DNA of 64,000 nucleotides from Hellea sp. (GCA_020629545.1 JAHDDC010000010.1:1-64000), one strand, 5' to 3'; counted from the first letter of the stretch, positions 50,433 to 60,764 are shown. Notes: generated from the letters alone by a model not told the origin. Numbers and translations: made by a program.

Positions 50433-51571
50433 ATAATACCAACATACCATTCTCCGTATCTACGGATGAGCAGTTTTTTCCAGTCGTCGACGTGTTCAAA
50501 GCAAATTTTTTTAAGGATTTTGAGCATGGGGCTAGTGTTCACGTCATGCGAGACGGCGAAACACTGATTGATATGCATGGCGGCTGGGCCGATAAATCGA
50601 AGAGTATACCCGTAAACAATTCCCATTTGTTCTCTATTTACTCGTCTGGAAAAGCTGCGGCAGCAATCGTAATCGCCCATCTGGCAGAACAGGACATGCT
50701 CGGGTACAACCAACTAGTTTCAACCGTCTGGCCCGAATTTTCAGGCGGTGGAAAAGAGTGTCTTACAATCGGCCAGGTTATGTCCCATCAAACTGGGATT
50801 CCCGGCATTACTGACCGAAATTTCAAGGCAGCTGACTGGTATAATTGGAATAAAACTGTTCATACACTTGAAAATCAAATGCCTTTGTTTCCGCCCGGAA
50901 GCGCCAGCGGATATTCGCCTGTAACCTACGGATTTTTTGCTGGCGAAATCGCGCGCCGGACAGACAAATATGGGCGGCATCTTGGTGATATTCTCCGTCA
51001 GGATATTTGCGAACCGCATAATATTGATGTCTGGATCGGAACCCCCGAAACCGAAGATTCACGTTGTGTTGATATGCAAAAACCCCGGCGATTAGCTGAT
51101 CTTGGGGAAATAAACTCCGCGACGAAAGCTGCATTTTTGGAGAAATGGTCATCACCAGGAACTCTTGGTGTAAAAACCTGGCGCCGCGCACAGCTCGCCG
51201 GGTCCAACTGTCATGCTACGGCTAAAGGCATGGCTGAACTTATGCAGGTCTATGTCGATGGCAGGATTAACGGCGAACAGGTTTTATCCGAAGATATATT
51301 AGGCTTTGCACGGGCTGAACGGATAAGTGGCCCGGATCAAGTTTTGCCTTTTGATCTGAGCATAGCTGCAGGCGTTATGCGCAATTATCCCAATTTTTTC
51401 TACGGACCAAATCCCGAAACCGTTGGACACAGTGGATGGGGCGGCTCTTGCGTATTTGCCGATCCCGACACGGGTATTACCTTTTGTTACGCCATGACTC
51501 GGCAAGATAACTCACTTATGGGAGATCCACGTCCGGTCCGTATCATTGAAGCCCTTTATGACGTTCTATAA
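50429..51571 (+). CDS. Serine hydrolase, beta-lactamase/esterase EstB-like
   Basis: 'FSIYSSGKAAAAIVI' SxxK, 'GYSPVTYG' YxxxY-like, 'GHSGWGGSCVFADPDTGI'. Confidence 0.88.
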   Translation: MNNTNIPFSVSTDEQFFPVVDVFKANFFKDFEHGASVHVMRDGETLIDMHGGWADKSKSIPVNNSHLFSIYSSGKAAAAIVIAHLAEQDMLGYNQLVSTVWPEFSGGGKECLTIGQVMSHQTGIPGITDRNFKAADWYNWNKTVHTLENQMPLFPPGSASGYSPVTYGFFAGEIARRTDKYGRHLGDILRQDICEPHNIDVWIGTPETEDSRCVDMQKPRRLADLGEINSATKAAFLEKWSSPGTLGVKTWRRAQLAGSNCHATAKGMAELMQVYVDGRINGEQVLSEDILGFARAERISGPDQVLPFDLSIAAGVMRNYPNFFYGPNPETVGHSGWGGSCVFADPDTGITFCYAMTRQDNSLMGDPRPVRIIEALYDVL

Positions 51572-51613
51572 ATAGACGATTGTGGTATTTTCGGCACATT
51601 CAACCATAAAAAT

Positions 51614-51654
51614 CGCTGAAATCGAATTAGATAAGGTCATTTTCAGCGCTTTTT
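51614..51654 (+). terminator. Rho-independent terminator after serine hydrolase gene
   Basis: CGCTGAAA-N19-TTTCAGCG-CTTTTTG. Confidence 0.55.
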
Positions 51655-51698
51655 GCTTTACCTTCTCAGATTCTCCCCCTAAAAGCCGCGCAAGAATG

Positions 51699-51724
51699 AG
51701 GCTCCAAGAGGGGCCTTTATTTAT
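51699..51724 (+). terminator. Hairpin with T-rich tail in the rpsU leader (terminator/attenuator-like)
   Basis: AGGCTCC-AAGA-GGGGCCT-TTATTTATT. Confidence 0.45.
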
Positions 51725-51753
51725 TAAACACACTAGAAAGTAGTTGATATTAC

Positions 51754-51990
51754 ATGATCGAGATTTACGTCCGTCAAAACAATGTGGACCAGGCACTCCG
51801 CGCACTCAAAAAGAAACTTCAGAACGAAGGTGTTTTGCGCGAAATGAAAGCTCGTAAGCATTACGAAAAGCCATCAGAAAAGCGCGTCCGCGAAAAGGCA
51901 GAAGCTATCCGCCGCGCCCGCAAACTGGCACGGAAGCGCGCTCAGATCGAAGGCCTTATCCCTTCCAAAAAGCGTAAGCCTCGCCGGTAA
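51754..51990 (+). CDS. rpsU: 30S ribosomal protein S21
   Basis: '[60 protein letters not shown]'. Confidence 0.97.
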   Translation: MIEIYVRQNNVDQALRALKKKLQNEGVLREMKARKHYEKPSEKRVREKAEAIRRARKLARKRAQIEGLIPSKKRKPRR

Positions 51991-52014
51991 GCGCTGACAC
52001 AGTCAGAAACCAAG

Positions 52015-52039
52015 ACCGCCTTCACTTGGCGGTTTTTTT
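52015..52039. terminator. Rho-independent terminator
   Basis: ACCGCC-TTCACTT-GGCGGT-TTTTTT. Confidence 0.8.
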
Positions 52040-52442
52040 ATGTCCGGATGATTTTAAGCGTTGTCTTACGCCCGGCTGCATCCATTTTATCACGAATTGT
52101 TAGGACTGGATCCCATTTGGCCCGATGGTCAGCGATCAGCACGATCGCCGCATTGGGTTTATCGGCCAATAACCCTTCAACCGCAAAAGCAACCGCTGAT
52201 AGTTCGATTCGGTTTTCATCTACGGATATTCTGTTTTGGGAATCGATAACAATTTGGATGGCAGGAAGCGGCTTAATGGGGCTTTCAATATTATTGGCCG
52301 GAATTTTAAAATCCAAACCGCGTTCATCCAAAAATACGGATGTGACTATGAAAAATATCAGCAAGATAAAGACTATATCCAGCATTGGCGTCATGTTGAC
52401 CGCCGTATCCCTCTCGATTCTATTGCGTTTTTTAAATGACAT
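52038..52442 (-). CDS. ExbD/TolR-family biopolymer transport protein
   Basis: 'AVNMTPMLDIVFILLIFFIVTSVFLDERGLDFKIP'. Confidence 0.93.
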   Translation of the reverse strand: MSFKKRNRIERDTAVNMTPMLDIVFILLIFFIVTSVFLDERGLDFKIPANNIESPIKPLPAIQIVIDSQNRISVDENRIELSAVAFAVEGLLADKPNAAIVLIADHRAKWDPVLTIRDKMDAAGRKTTLKIIRT

Positions 52443-52640
52443 ACTCTCCTCCTCCTTGCTGAATTTATAACATAATTACATAACATTTTCAAGCGTTGCG
52501 AGTAATTACACCTTGCGGCCCGATTCACAATCGATGCTAGAGGATCAATCAAAGAGCTCAGGACTTCCTCTCACCAGATATATTTGGTTGACTCATCCAC
52601 GCTGTTTAATAAGAAGACGGCCAAAGTCGGGACACTTTCA

Positions 52641-53195
52641 ATGCAATTCACAGCTTTGGACATAGAGGGCGTATTTCTCGTTGAGCCACGCCGGTTTAGC
52701 GATGATCGAGGATTCTTTTCAGAAACGTTTCGAGAAAGCGTTTTTGAACGCGAGACCGGAATCAAAGCAGAGTTTGTTCAGGATAATTTTTCCTATTCCA
52801 AGCATCGGGGGACGGTCCGGGGACTGCATTTCCAAACGCCGCCGCATGCTCAAGGTAAACTTGTGCGCTGCTTACGCGGCGAAGTTTCGGATGTGGTTGT
52901 AGATGCACGCCGAAAGTCCCCCACATTCGGACAACATGTCAAAGTTATTTTATCTGCGGAAAATGGTCATCAGATTTGGGTGCCTGCAGGTTTTTTGCAC
53001 GGTTTTGCAACACTGACATCTGACTGTGAAGTGGCCTATAAAGTTACCGATTATTATTCTAAAGAATGCGACGGGAGCGTCCGCTGGAATGATCCAATGC
53101 TCGGTATTGATTGGGGCATTACAGATGACGAAGCTGTGCTATCAGAGAAAGACAATGTCGCACCGCTATTTGCAGAATTTGATAACCCCTTCTGA
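52641..53195 (+). CDS. rfbC: dTDP-4-dehydrorhamnose 3,5-epimerase
   Basis: 'VEPRRFSDDRGFFSETFRESVF...FVQDNFSYSKHRGTVRGLHFQTPPHAQGKLVRC'. Confidence 0.96.
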   Translation: MQFTALDIEGVFLVEPRRFSDDRGFFSETFRESVFERETGIKAEFVQDNFSYSKHRGTVRGLHFQTPPHAQGKLVRCLRGEVSDVVVDARRKSPTFGQHVKVILSAENGHQIWVPAGFLHGFATLTSDCEVAYKVTDYYSKECDGSVRWNDPMLGIDWGITDDEAVLSEKDNVAPLFAEFDNPF

Positions 53196-53230
53196 CGTGA
53201 TTTCAATGGGGCAAGGGACAGGATTTTAAC

Positions 53231-54280
53231 ATGAAAATACTCGTGACAGGCGGCGCCGGATTCATCGGCTCTTCAGTAGTTCGTATGGCAATGGAACAGG
53301 GCCATGAGATCGTAAATCTCGATAAAATGACCTATGCCGCTAATTTAGAAAATGTCGCGATGGTCGCGGACAAGCCGGGATATGCATTTGAGAAAGTCGA
53401 CATTTGTGACGCAGAAGCGGTAGACGCCGTCATTCAAAAACATAAACCTGAGGGCATTATGCATCTGGCAGCAGAGAGCCATGTTGATCGCTCCATCGAC
53501 GGGCCAGCCGCCTTTATCGAAACCAATGTAATGGGAACTTTTAATCTCCTTCAATCCGCTCGCAAACATTGGGATAGTCTGAGCGGCGCAGCCAAGGATA
53601 ATTTCCGTTTCCACCATGTCTCAACGGACGAAGTTTATGGTGATCTCCATGTTGGAGATCCGGCATTTGAAGAGACAACACCTTATGACCCGAGCTCTCC
53701 CTATTCCGCATCCAAAGCGGCGTCGGATCACCTTGTTCGGGCCTGGGCAAGAACCTATGGATTACCCACGGTTCTGACCAATTGCTCCAATAATTACGGG
53801 CCATATCAATTTCCGGAAAAGCTCATACCTGTCGTCATTTTGAAGGCATTACACAAACAGGATATCCCAGTTTACGGAACGGGCGAAAACATTCGTGATT
53901 GGCTCTATGTTGATGATCATGCGGATGCGCTTTTAACAGTCCTCACCAAAGGCAAGCTTGGCGAAACCTACAATATCGGCGGCAATAACGAACGAACTAA
54001 TCTGGAACTTGTCAAAACGATTTGTAATTTGATTGATGATCGCAAGCTGCACAATACGCCTTGTGAAAGCCTAATTACTTATGTGACCGATCGACCGGGA
54101 CATGACTATCGCTATGCAATTAATGCAACTAAAATCGAGTCAGAATTGGGATGGACTCCATCGGTATCTTGGAACGAAGGGTTTGAGAAAACGATTGATT
54201 GGTACCTCAACAATGAGGCGTGGTGGAAGCCCCTCATGAAGAAAAAGATTTTTGGGGAACGGCTCGGCACAAAGGCCTGA
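53231..54280 (+). CDS. rfbB: dTDP-glucose 4,6-dehydratase
   Basis: '[38 protein letters not shown]...[11 protein letters not shown]...[14 protein letters not shown]'. Confidence 0.97.
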   Translation: MKILVTGGAGFIGSSVVRMAMEQGHEIVNLDKMTYAANLENVAMVADKPGYAFEKVDICDAEAVDAVIQKHKPEGIMHLAAESHVDRSIDGPAAFIETNVMGTFNLLQSARKHWDSLSGAAKDNFRFHHVSTDEVYGDLHVGDPAFEETTPYDPSSPYSASKAASDHLVRAWARTYGLPTVLTNCSNNYGPYQFPEKLIPVVILKALHKQDIPVYGTGENIRDWLYVDDHADALLTVLTKGKLGETYNIGGNNERTNLELVKTICNLIDDRKLHNTPCESLITYVTDRPGHDYRYAINATKIESELGWTPSVSWNEGFEKTIDWYLNNEAWWKPLMKKKIFGERLGTKA

Positions 54281-54284
54281 TCCC

Positions 54285-55190
54285 ATGCAATCCCATGTTA
54301 TCGTAATCGGGAAAACGGGTCAGCTCGCCCGGGCGTTAATTGCGCGTGCCGGACAGCATGACATTCAATTAACCGCTTATGGCCGAAACGAATGTGACCT
54401 ATCGAGTGAAACCGCGATCATTACCAAATTTGCCAAAGATATGCCGGCATGTGACGGGATCATTATGGCGGCTGCTTATACAGCCGTTGATGCCGCCGAA
54501 GATGATCTAGACACCGCCGCTCAAGTGAATTCGGTGGTTCCAGGAATATTTGCAAGTGAATGCGCCGCGCGAAATATTCCAATCGTGCATATTTCAACAG
54601 ACTATGTTTTTCCGGGGGATGGGACGCGCCCACTTAAGCCCGGCGAACCAACAAGTCCCGTCAACGCTTACGGTGCAACAAAACTCGGCGGTGAACGCGC
54701 AGTCAAATCATCCAAAGCCCGTCATGCAATATTGCGTACCAGCTGGGTGTTCGATGGAACCGGTAAAAATTTCATGACAACTATGCTGCGTCTGGCTGAA
54801 AATAGGGATAGCCTTAACGTTGTGGCCGATCAGATTGGACGGCCGACATATGCTGGACACTTAGCTGATGCCAGCCTTTCTGCCCTTAAAAAAATGATCA
54901 GTAATCATGAGTTTTCAGGCGGTACATACCATGTTTCAGGTACCGGCCCGGTGATCAGCTGGGCCGACTTTGCGGATGCGATATTCACGCGCGGCGTGGC
55001 TCACATTCCGCATACAATGCACGTCGGCCGAATTCCTTCAAAAGATTATCCAACACCCGCCAAGAGGCCAGCCTACTCCGTTTTAGATATAGAGGCCTTT
55101 GAGCAGGATTTTGAACATCGCTTACTGAGTTGGGAGGCCGGACTGGATGCTGCTTTTAATGAATGGGTAGAAGCACGCAACACTAATTAG
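54285..55190 (+). CDS. rfbD: dTDP-4-dehydrorhamnose reductase
   Basis: 'VIVIGKTGQLARALIARA...IMAAAYTAVDAAEDD...STDYVFPGDGTRPLKPGEPTSPVNAYGATKLGGERAV'. Confidence 0.95.
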   Translation: MQSHVIVIGKTGQLARALIARAGQHDIQLTAYGRNECDLSSETAIITKFAKDMPACDGIIMAAAYTAVDAAEDDLDTAAQVNSVVPGIFASECAARNIPIVHISTDYVFPGDGTRPLKPGEPTSPVNAYGATKLGGERAVKSSKARHAILRTSWVFDGTGKNFMTTMLRLAENRDSLNVVADQIGRPTYAGHLADASLSALKKMISNHEFSGGTYHVSGTGPVISWADFADAIFTRGVAHIPHTMHVGRIPSKDYPTPAKRPAYSVLDIEAFEQDFEHRLLSWEAGLDAAFNEWVEARNTN

Positions 55191-56592
55191 GCGGCACGGG
55201 CTCGCCGCCAAGCGCTAGATAGGTATCAATCTGCGCGTCGAGCAAACGACGCTGGGTTGAGATATAAGACGCTAAAATTGAATTTACGCGTCTTTGCACA
55301 GTTAAGACATCAAGAATAATACTCTCGCCTAGATCATATTTGATCTTCTCAAGCTCTAACGCTTTATTGGCAGCGAGGCTCCCGCGCTCAAGGGCTTCAA
55401 GTGAGCGGCGGGCAGCGGCGATCCGATCAAAACCACTTTCCACGTCCAGCACCGCATTTCGAAGAGTCTCATCATAACTTATCAGCGCTTCGTCAAGACC
55501 AGCCCGAGAACTTTCAATCCGAGCATCCTTGCGACCTCCGTCAAACAATGTGGCCGCGAGTGACGCACCTAGGCTGGCAAGGTAGCCATCTATATCAAAT
55601 AGATCTTGGATTCCGACCCCTCCTCCCGATAATCGTCCGGACAATGACAAGCTTGGCCAATTTAATCTCTCTGCCTGTCTAAAACCAGCAATGCTACCAG
55701 CAATACGCGCCCGGCTTGCGGCAACGTCAAAACGACGGCCCAAGACTTCCGCCGGTAAAATCGACAGGTTAAGATTGGCTGGTTTAGGAAGATCGGACGC
55801 GACTTTCAGTTCAGCATCAGGATTATCCCCAATCAAGACGGCTAGCGTCCGTCTCAGATTTCTAGCGCTAAGCTCTAGGGATGCGACATTGGCCTCGGCA
55901 TTGGCAGTTTCAAGCTGCGCCAAAGCAAATTGATCCCTGGCGATATCGCCGGCGGTAAACCTCGCTTCTGAGATACGCAGGGTTTCCCCGATAAAGTCCA
56001 AATTTTCATTGGCTAATCGAAGTTGATATTCTGTCTCGATAATTTGAATATAGGTCCTGGCGACCTGAGCCATGACAACCCGTCGTACACGTTCTGTGTT
56101 GGCGCGGCTGGCGTCCAATAGACTTTCGGCCTGGGAAATTTCTATACCGTTACGTCCAAACAAACCCGGATCATAACTCGCCGATAACCCATCGCTAAAA
56201 CTTTCGCGGATATTGATCTCATCAAGACCGCTAACACCGGACATTTGAAAGTCGCTCCGAAGAATTGGCGCCAAAATAGAACGCGTTTCCTTAAGACCTG
56301 CTTCGGCTTGTCTTACCCGAATTATTGCCCGGCCAATATCGGGATTTCGGGTTTGAGCGCGCGCCATATAAGACGTTAGCAATTGATCATTGAATAACCC
56401 CATCCAGCTTTGAGGGATGGCCCCCTGCCCTAGACTGACCTGCCAGTTATCGGGCAACTTCATTTCAACTGCGGCTTGTTCGGATTTAAACGTTTCAAAC
56501 GATACTGTCTGACAGCCTTGTATGGCCAAAACAGACGCAGCAAAAAAGAAACCTATAGACTTATTCATTACGAAGTGCCTCCACCGGATCAA
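55183..56592 (-). CDS. TolC/NodT-like outer-membrane efflux lipoprotein
   Basis: 'LAIQGCQTVSFETFK'; outer membrane factor repeats, 'VPSDLPKPANLNLSILPAEVLGRRFDVAASRARI'-type motif. Confidence 0.88.
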   Translation of the reverse strand: MIRWRHFVMNKSIGFFFAASVLAIQGCQTVSFETFKSEQAAVEMKLPDNWQVSLGQGAIPQSWMGLFNDQLLTSYMARAQTRNPDIGRAIIRVRQAEAGLKETRSILAPILRSDFQMSGVSGLDEINIRESFSDGLSASYDPGLFGRNGIEISQAESLLDASRANTERVRRVVMAQVARTYIQIIETEYQLRLANENLDFIGETLRISEARFTAGDIARDQFALAQLETANAEANVASLELSARNLRRTLAVLIGDNPDAELKVASDLPKPANLNLSILPAEVLGRRFDVAASRARIAGSIAGFRQAERLNWPSLSLSGRLSGGGVGIQDLFDIDGYLASLGASLAATLFDGGRKDARIESSRAGLDEALISYDETLRNAVLDVESGFDRIAAARRSLEALERGSLAANKALELEKIKYDLGESIILDVLTVQRRVNSILASYISTQRRLLDAQIDTYLALGGEPVPPN

Positions 56593-57790
56593 GTCGCGAA
56601 GCTCTGAAAGCCGGAATGAAACCGGATATTACGCCCGTAAGAAAGGATGAGAGAAATGCCAGACCGGCCCCCATGCGCGTATAAATAACCTTCATGTCTT
56701 GCGTACTCGCTAGGTACTCGGCAGCATAATATCCAGCGACAAGCCCAATGACTCCAGATATCATGGCTATAATTACGGCTTCAGAGAGGAATAAAGATAA
56801 AATATCGAAGCGACGAGCTCCAAGAGCCTTCCGTAACCCAATTTCTCGCGTCCGTTCGGTTACCGTAGCCAGCATGATATTGATGACGCCCACACCGCCG
56901 ACGATCAATGCCACTGCCGAAAACAGTTTAAACATAAAATCAATCGTTTGATCAGCTTTTGCGCGGTTTTGTCGATTGGCCGAGAAATTAAAAATCCGGT
57001 AGTCCGGAGGTTCATCTGCAGATAGGCCACGCGAGCGCCTTAGGATTAAATCGACATCTTTTTCTATCTGCTTCAGAACACTTTGTGTTTCGCCGACAAT
57101 TGTGATGCCCCTAACCTGTTGCCGGGCCAATCGGTTATCACCAAAAATTCGGGCACGTCCGGTCGTACGCGGGATCAAGATAAAGTTGTCCTCATCGCGC
57201 CCGCGCCATCCTTCACCGCCTTTTTCCTGTGTAAGGCCAATAATTCGAAAAGGGATGTTTTGAATTTTGACCCGTTGTCCAACTGGGTCCTGATTGGGAA
57301 ACAATGACCGTGCGGCGCTTGAGCCTATAACGGCAACTGCAGCGCTGTTGATGATATCAATATCGGAAATTTCGATACCTCTATCCATCTTTAAATCTTG
57401 TGCCTTGAGATAGGAAGTATCGATACCGCGTACATCGGTGTTCCAATCGCTGGCCTCTGTCACAACAGTAATTTGACTATCGAGATTTCCAGTCGCTGCA
57501 AATACTCCGTTGAGGGCTTGAATTTCCAGAAGGTCATCTTCAGTGAACGGGCGCCAGGGTCGCTGACGACTTGAGCGACCTGTCCAGTTGGGAAAGATAC
57601 TCATAGTTCTAGCATTAACGCTATCAAGATTTTTGCGGATTTCTTCCTTGCTGGCCTCGCCCAGAGAGATACTAATGAAGACTGCTGCAACCCCGCACAC
57701 GATACCCAGCATCGTCAAAAGCGATCGAAACGGTCTTTCGATAAAAGATGCCATGGCCGAACTTATCAGCCCTAATCCAGGTATTCTCAC
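56561..57790 (-). CDS. MacB-like ABC transporter permease
   Basis: 'LTMLGIVCGVAAVFISISLGEASKEEI...GGVGVINIMLATVTERTREIGLRKALGARR'. Confidence 0.93.
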   Translation of the reverse strand: MRIPGLGLISSAMASFIERPFRSLLTMLGIVCGVAAVFISISLGEASKEEIRKNLDSVNARTMSIFPNWTGRSSRQRPWRPFTEDDLLEIQALNGVFAATGNLDSQITVVTEASDWNTDVRGIDTSYLKAQDLKMDRGIEISDIDIINSAAVAVIGSSAARSLFPNQDPVGQRVKIQNIPFRIIGLTQEKGGEGWRGRDEDNFILIPRTTGRARIFGDNRLARQQVRGITIVGETQSVLKQIEKDVDLILRRSRGLSADEPPDYRIFNFSANRQNRAKADQTIDFMFKLFSAVALIVGGVGVINIMLATVTERTREIGLRKALGARRFDILSLFLSEAVIIAMISGVIGLVAGYYAAEYLASTQDMKVIYTRMGAGLAFLSSFLTGVISGFIPAFRASRLDPVEALRNE

Positions 57791-58488
57791 GCGGCAATCT
57801 CCTGAGAGGTATCGGAGATGATCTTCCCATCTTTAAGCGTGATTACCCGCTGAGACGCCTGAGCCACTTCGGGATCGTGCGTAATAATAATAACCGTCTG
57901 TCCATTTGCATTAAGTTGGTGCAGGAGCGCCATAATGTCCTCGGATGTCTTGGAGTCGAGAGCTCCCGTTGGTTCATCAGCTAAAAGAATGTCAGGTTCC
58001 CCCACAAGAGCCCTGGCAATTGCAACGCGCTGCTGTTGACCGCCCGATAATTGGGTCGGCTTGTGATCCATTCTGTCTGACAGGCCGACATCGTTCAGGC
58101 ATTTAATGGCCCGCTCCCTTTCATTTGCCAGACGGGGTCGTCGGAATTGCAACGGCATCATAACATTTTTAAGGGCCGTACGACGCGGCATAAGTTGAAA
58201 TTGCTGAAAGACAAATCCAACCATTTTATTTCTAAAATCGGCCAACTGTTTTTGGGAACGCCGAGACAATTCCTGACCACTAATGATGATGCTTCCTTCC
58301 GTTGGTCGATCAAGTGCACCCAGCAGATTCATTAAGGTTGATTTTCCTGACCCGGACGAACCAATAATGGCGACAAATTCCCCGGCTTTGATATCAAAGC
58401 TGACACCGTCCAAAGCCGCAACTCGAGCGGCTCCTTTCCCATATATTCGAGAAACATTTTTGACAGATAATAGGGGGGCTTCTCTCAT
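57787..58488 (-). CDS. MacB/LolD-like ABC transporter ATP-binding protein
   Basis: 'IIGSSGSGKSTLMNLLGALDRPTEG...LSGGQQQRVAIARALVGEPDILLADEPTGALDSKT'. Confidence 0.95.
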   Translation of the reverse strand: MREAPLLSVKNVSRIYGKGAARVAALDGVSFDIKAGEFVAIIGSSGSGKSTLMNLLGALDRPTEGSIIISGQELSRRSQKQLADFRNKMVGFVFQQFQLMPRRTALKNVMMPLQFRRPRLANERERAIKCLNDVGLSDRMDHKPTQLSGGQQQRVAIARALVGEPDILLADEPTGALDSKTSEDIMALLHQLNANGQTVIIITHDPEVAQASQRVITLKDGKIISDTSQEIAA

Positions 58489-58494
58489 AGGTGA

Positions 58495-60033
58495 TCAGGG
58501 TTTTTTTCCTGGGCGGCCGCCTGGTCGACCTCCTGGCCGTCCACCTCGCTTGGCACCACCAATTCCCGTAACGACCTTGTCACCTTCGGACAGCCCCGAC
58601 ACGAGTTCCACAAATGCACTATCTGAGAGTCCAAACTTGACCGGAACTTTTTTCATTTTATCAGCACCCGATAAAACCCACAGTTCACCCAGGCGAATAT
58701 TCTTCTCGGCCTGAACCAGAGCATTATATTTCGAAAACTCTTCCGGGGTTAACTGACTTTTCAAAATGTTCGATGTAAGATCTGCGAGTTGAATTTTCAT
58801 GGGCGTGTGCATGAATGATTTTGTTGGATCATTGATGATATCCAGAAGCGGCCGGGTAGATTGCTCCAGCACGCGCCGCGATTGATCAATCTTCCCGTTA
58901 GGGACGCCCGCCCGTTCCAGCCTTTCATAGACCTGATCAAGTGCGCCGGCTTCTTCAGATTGACTATCTGAATCTTGCCATCTCGCGATTTGTTCTGGTG
59001 AAGGGCGAAAACGCTCGGCTGATATTGGCAGCCGCGTTACGCCGGCCCTCACATCAGCGGTTATTTCCAGATTTGCTGTCATCCCCGGCAAGAGGATTCC
59101 ATCTTCATTACGCACCGAGACAATCGCGACATATGTCACAATATTATTTTCGGTTTTGGACATAAAGCGAAGCTGTTCAACTTTGCCCTCAAACGTAATA
59201 TCAGGATAGGCATCAACCGTAAATTTGACCATATCGCCTTGATCGAGCCCAGCGACATCGCTCTCAACAATTTGGGCCTCAACCCGCATGTTTGACAAAT
59301 CCGCAGCGATAACAAAAAGCTCAGGCGCAGAAAAACTCGCGGCGACAGTTTGCCCTGGATCTATCTTTCTTTCGATAATGACCCCGTCAATGGGACTTCT
59401 TATAACGGTTCGGCGTAAGTCCGTTTGGGCGTTTCGAATTTGCGCCTTGGTTTGTTCGATTGTCGCTTTAGCGCTTTCCAATCGGGCTTCAGCCAATTTT
59501 ACATCAGCCTCTGAAACGCCGACCGTACGTTCAGCTTCCTCAAGTCTGGCCTTAGATACGGCTTCCTGTTGAAACAGGCTAGATTGACGCGAAAGCACTT
59601 TGCGGTTTTGCTCAAGACTAACGCGAGCGCGATTAATCGAGGCTTGCTGTACTAGGATGTCCGCCTCCGCGCTTTTCAGGCGTCCACGCAATTGTTCAAG
59701 AGTATTATTAAATTTCTCGGCATCGATTTCAGCCAGGACCTGCCCTTTTTTTACCGGGGAATTATAGTCAACCATCACATCGACGACCCGCCCGGATACT
59801 TCTGAACCGACCATGACCTGTTCTTGCGGTATGACCTTGCCCGAAGCATTAACGACCCGCGTGACGTCGCCCTTCATAACACCCACTGACTGCAGGCTCA
59901 TCTGTGCCGCCCCAGCTTCCGCGCCCGGCGGCGGCCCTTTAGTTTTTTTTCCGGGATTACCAGTTTCATTGTTACAACCTGCAAGGCTGAACATTAATGC
60001 GGCAATGCCGTAGACTAAGAACTGTTTTGTCAT
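58495..60033 (-). CDS. MacA-like periplasmic adaptor (HlyD/RND-type) with GGRP-repeat C-terminal tail
   Basis: 'VGSEVSGRVVDVMVDYNSPVKKGQVLAEID...RSPIDGVIIERKIDPGQTVAASF'; tail 'KRGGRPGGRPGGRPGKKP'. Confidence 0.92.
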   Translation of the reverse strand: MTKQFLVYGIAALMFSLAGCNNETGNPGKKTKGPPPGAEAGAAQMSLQSVGVMKGDVTRVVNASGKVIPQEQVMVGSEVSGRVVDVMVDYNSPVKKGQVLAEIDAEKFNNTLEQLRGRLKSAEADILVQQASINRARVSLEQNRKVLSRQSSLFQQEAVSKARLEEAERTVGVSEADVKLAEARLESAKATIEQTKAQIRNAQTDLRRTVIRSPIDGVIIERKIDPGQTVAASFSAPELFVIAADLSNMRVEAQIVESDVAGLDQGDMVKFTVDAYPDITFEGKVEQLRFMSKTENNIVTYVAIVSVRNEDGILLPGMTANLEITADVRAGVTRLPISAERFRPSPEQIARWQDSDSQSEEAGALDQVYERLERAGVPNGKIDQSRRVLEQSTRPLLDIINDPTKSFMHTPMKIQLADLTSNILKSQLTPEEFSKYNALVQAEKNIRLGELWVLSGADKMKKVPVKFGLSDSAFVELVSGLSEGDKVVTGIGGAKRGGRPGGRPGGRPGKKP

Positions 60034-60132
60034 GAACTCCCCACGTCTCTGATCATTTTGGTAATCAGCTATTGCGCTCAAGGCAAATTAATTTCTTTAA
60101 AGTTTAGGAGAATGTCATACGCAGAAAAGCAA

Positions 60133-60159
60133 AAGCCGCCGATCATAGACCGGCGGCTT
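60133..60159. terminator. Rho-independent terminator
   Basis: AAGCCGCCG-ATCATAGAC-CGGCGGCTT. Confidence 0.7.
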
Positions 60160-60177
60160 CCCTAAGCACTTGATGTG

Positions 60178-60732
60178 TTATGCTGCTACTGTCAAAGTTT
60201 TGGTCTCTACAACGGGAAAATCAATGTCCGTTTCCGCAGCGTGGTTAAGGTAATTTGTCAGAATATTTGCCGCGACATTGGCAATAACTTCTGTAACCGC
60301 TCCGTCATCATAACCCGCCGCTTTGAAATCAGACAGATCTTGATTTGAAACATTTCCGCGATTGACAACAATTTTTTGCGTAAATTCTAGTAACGCGGCG
60401 AGTTTGGGGTCAGATGACTGGCCTGACAATTGTTTCGAAATTTCAGTTTGATCAACCTTTAGAGATTGTGAAATAGCGCTATGAGCGGAGGCACAATAAT
60501 CACAGCTATTGGCGCCAGCTACAGTCAAAGCGATAGCTTCGCGAGTCTTCGCGTTAAATGAACCTTGCGACAGGGTTCCGCTGATAGATAAATATGTATC
60601 GAGCACGGCGGGTTGGTTAGCCATTACCTTCATTAAGTTGGGAACAATGCCCATGCTGGCCTTAACTTTTCCGAGTAACTCGGCCGCTTTTCCAGTAGCT
60701 GATTCTAGACTAATGAGATTTAAACGAGACAT
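60178..60732 (-). CDS. Carboxymuconolactone decarboxylase/AhpD-like peroxidase-related protein
   Basis: 'REAIALTVAGANSCDYCASAHSAISQ' CxxCxxxH motif. Confidence 0.92.
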   Translation of the reverse strand: MSRLNLISLESATGKAAELLGKVKASMGIVPNLMKVMANQPAVLDTYLSISGTLSQGSFNAKTREAIALTVAGANSCDYCASAHSAISQSLKVDQTEISKQLSGQSSDPKLAALLEFTQKIVVNRGNVSNQDLSDFKAAGYDDGAVTEVIANVAANILTNYLNHAAETDIDFPVVETKTLTVAA

Positions 60733-60764
60733 GATTTTTCCTTTCGTTTCGTTTGAGGATGGAT

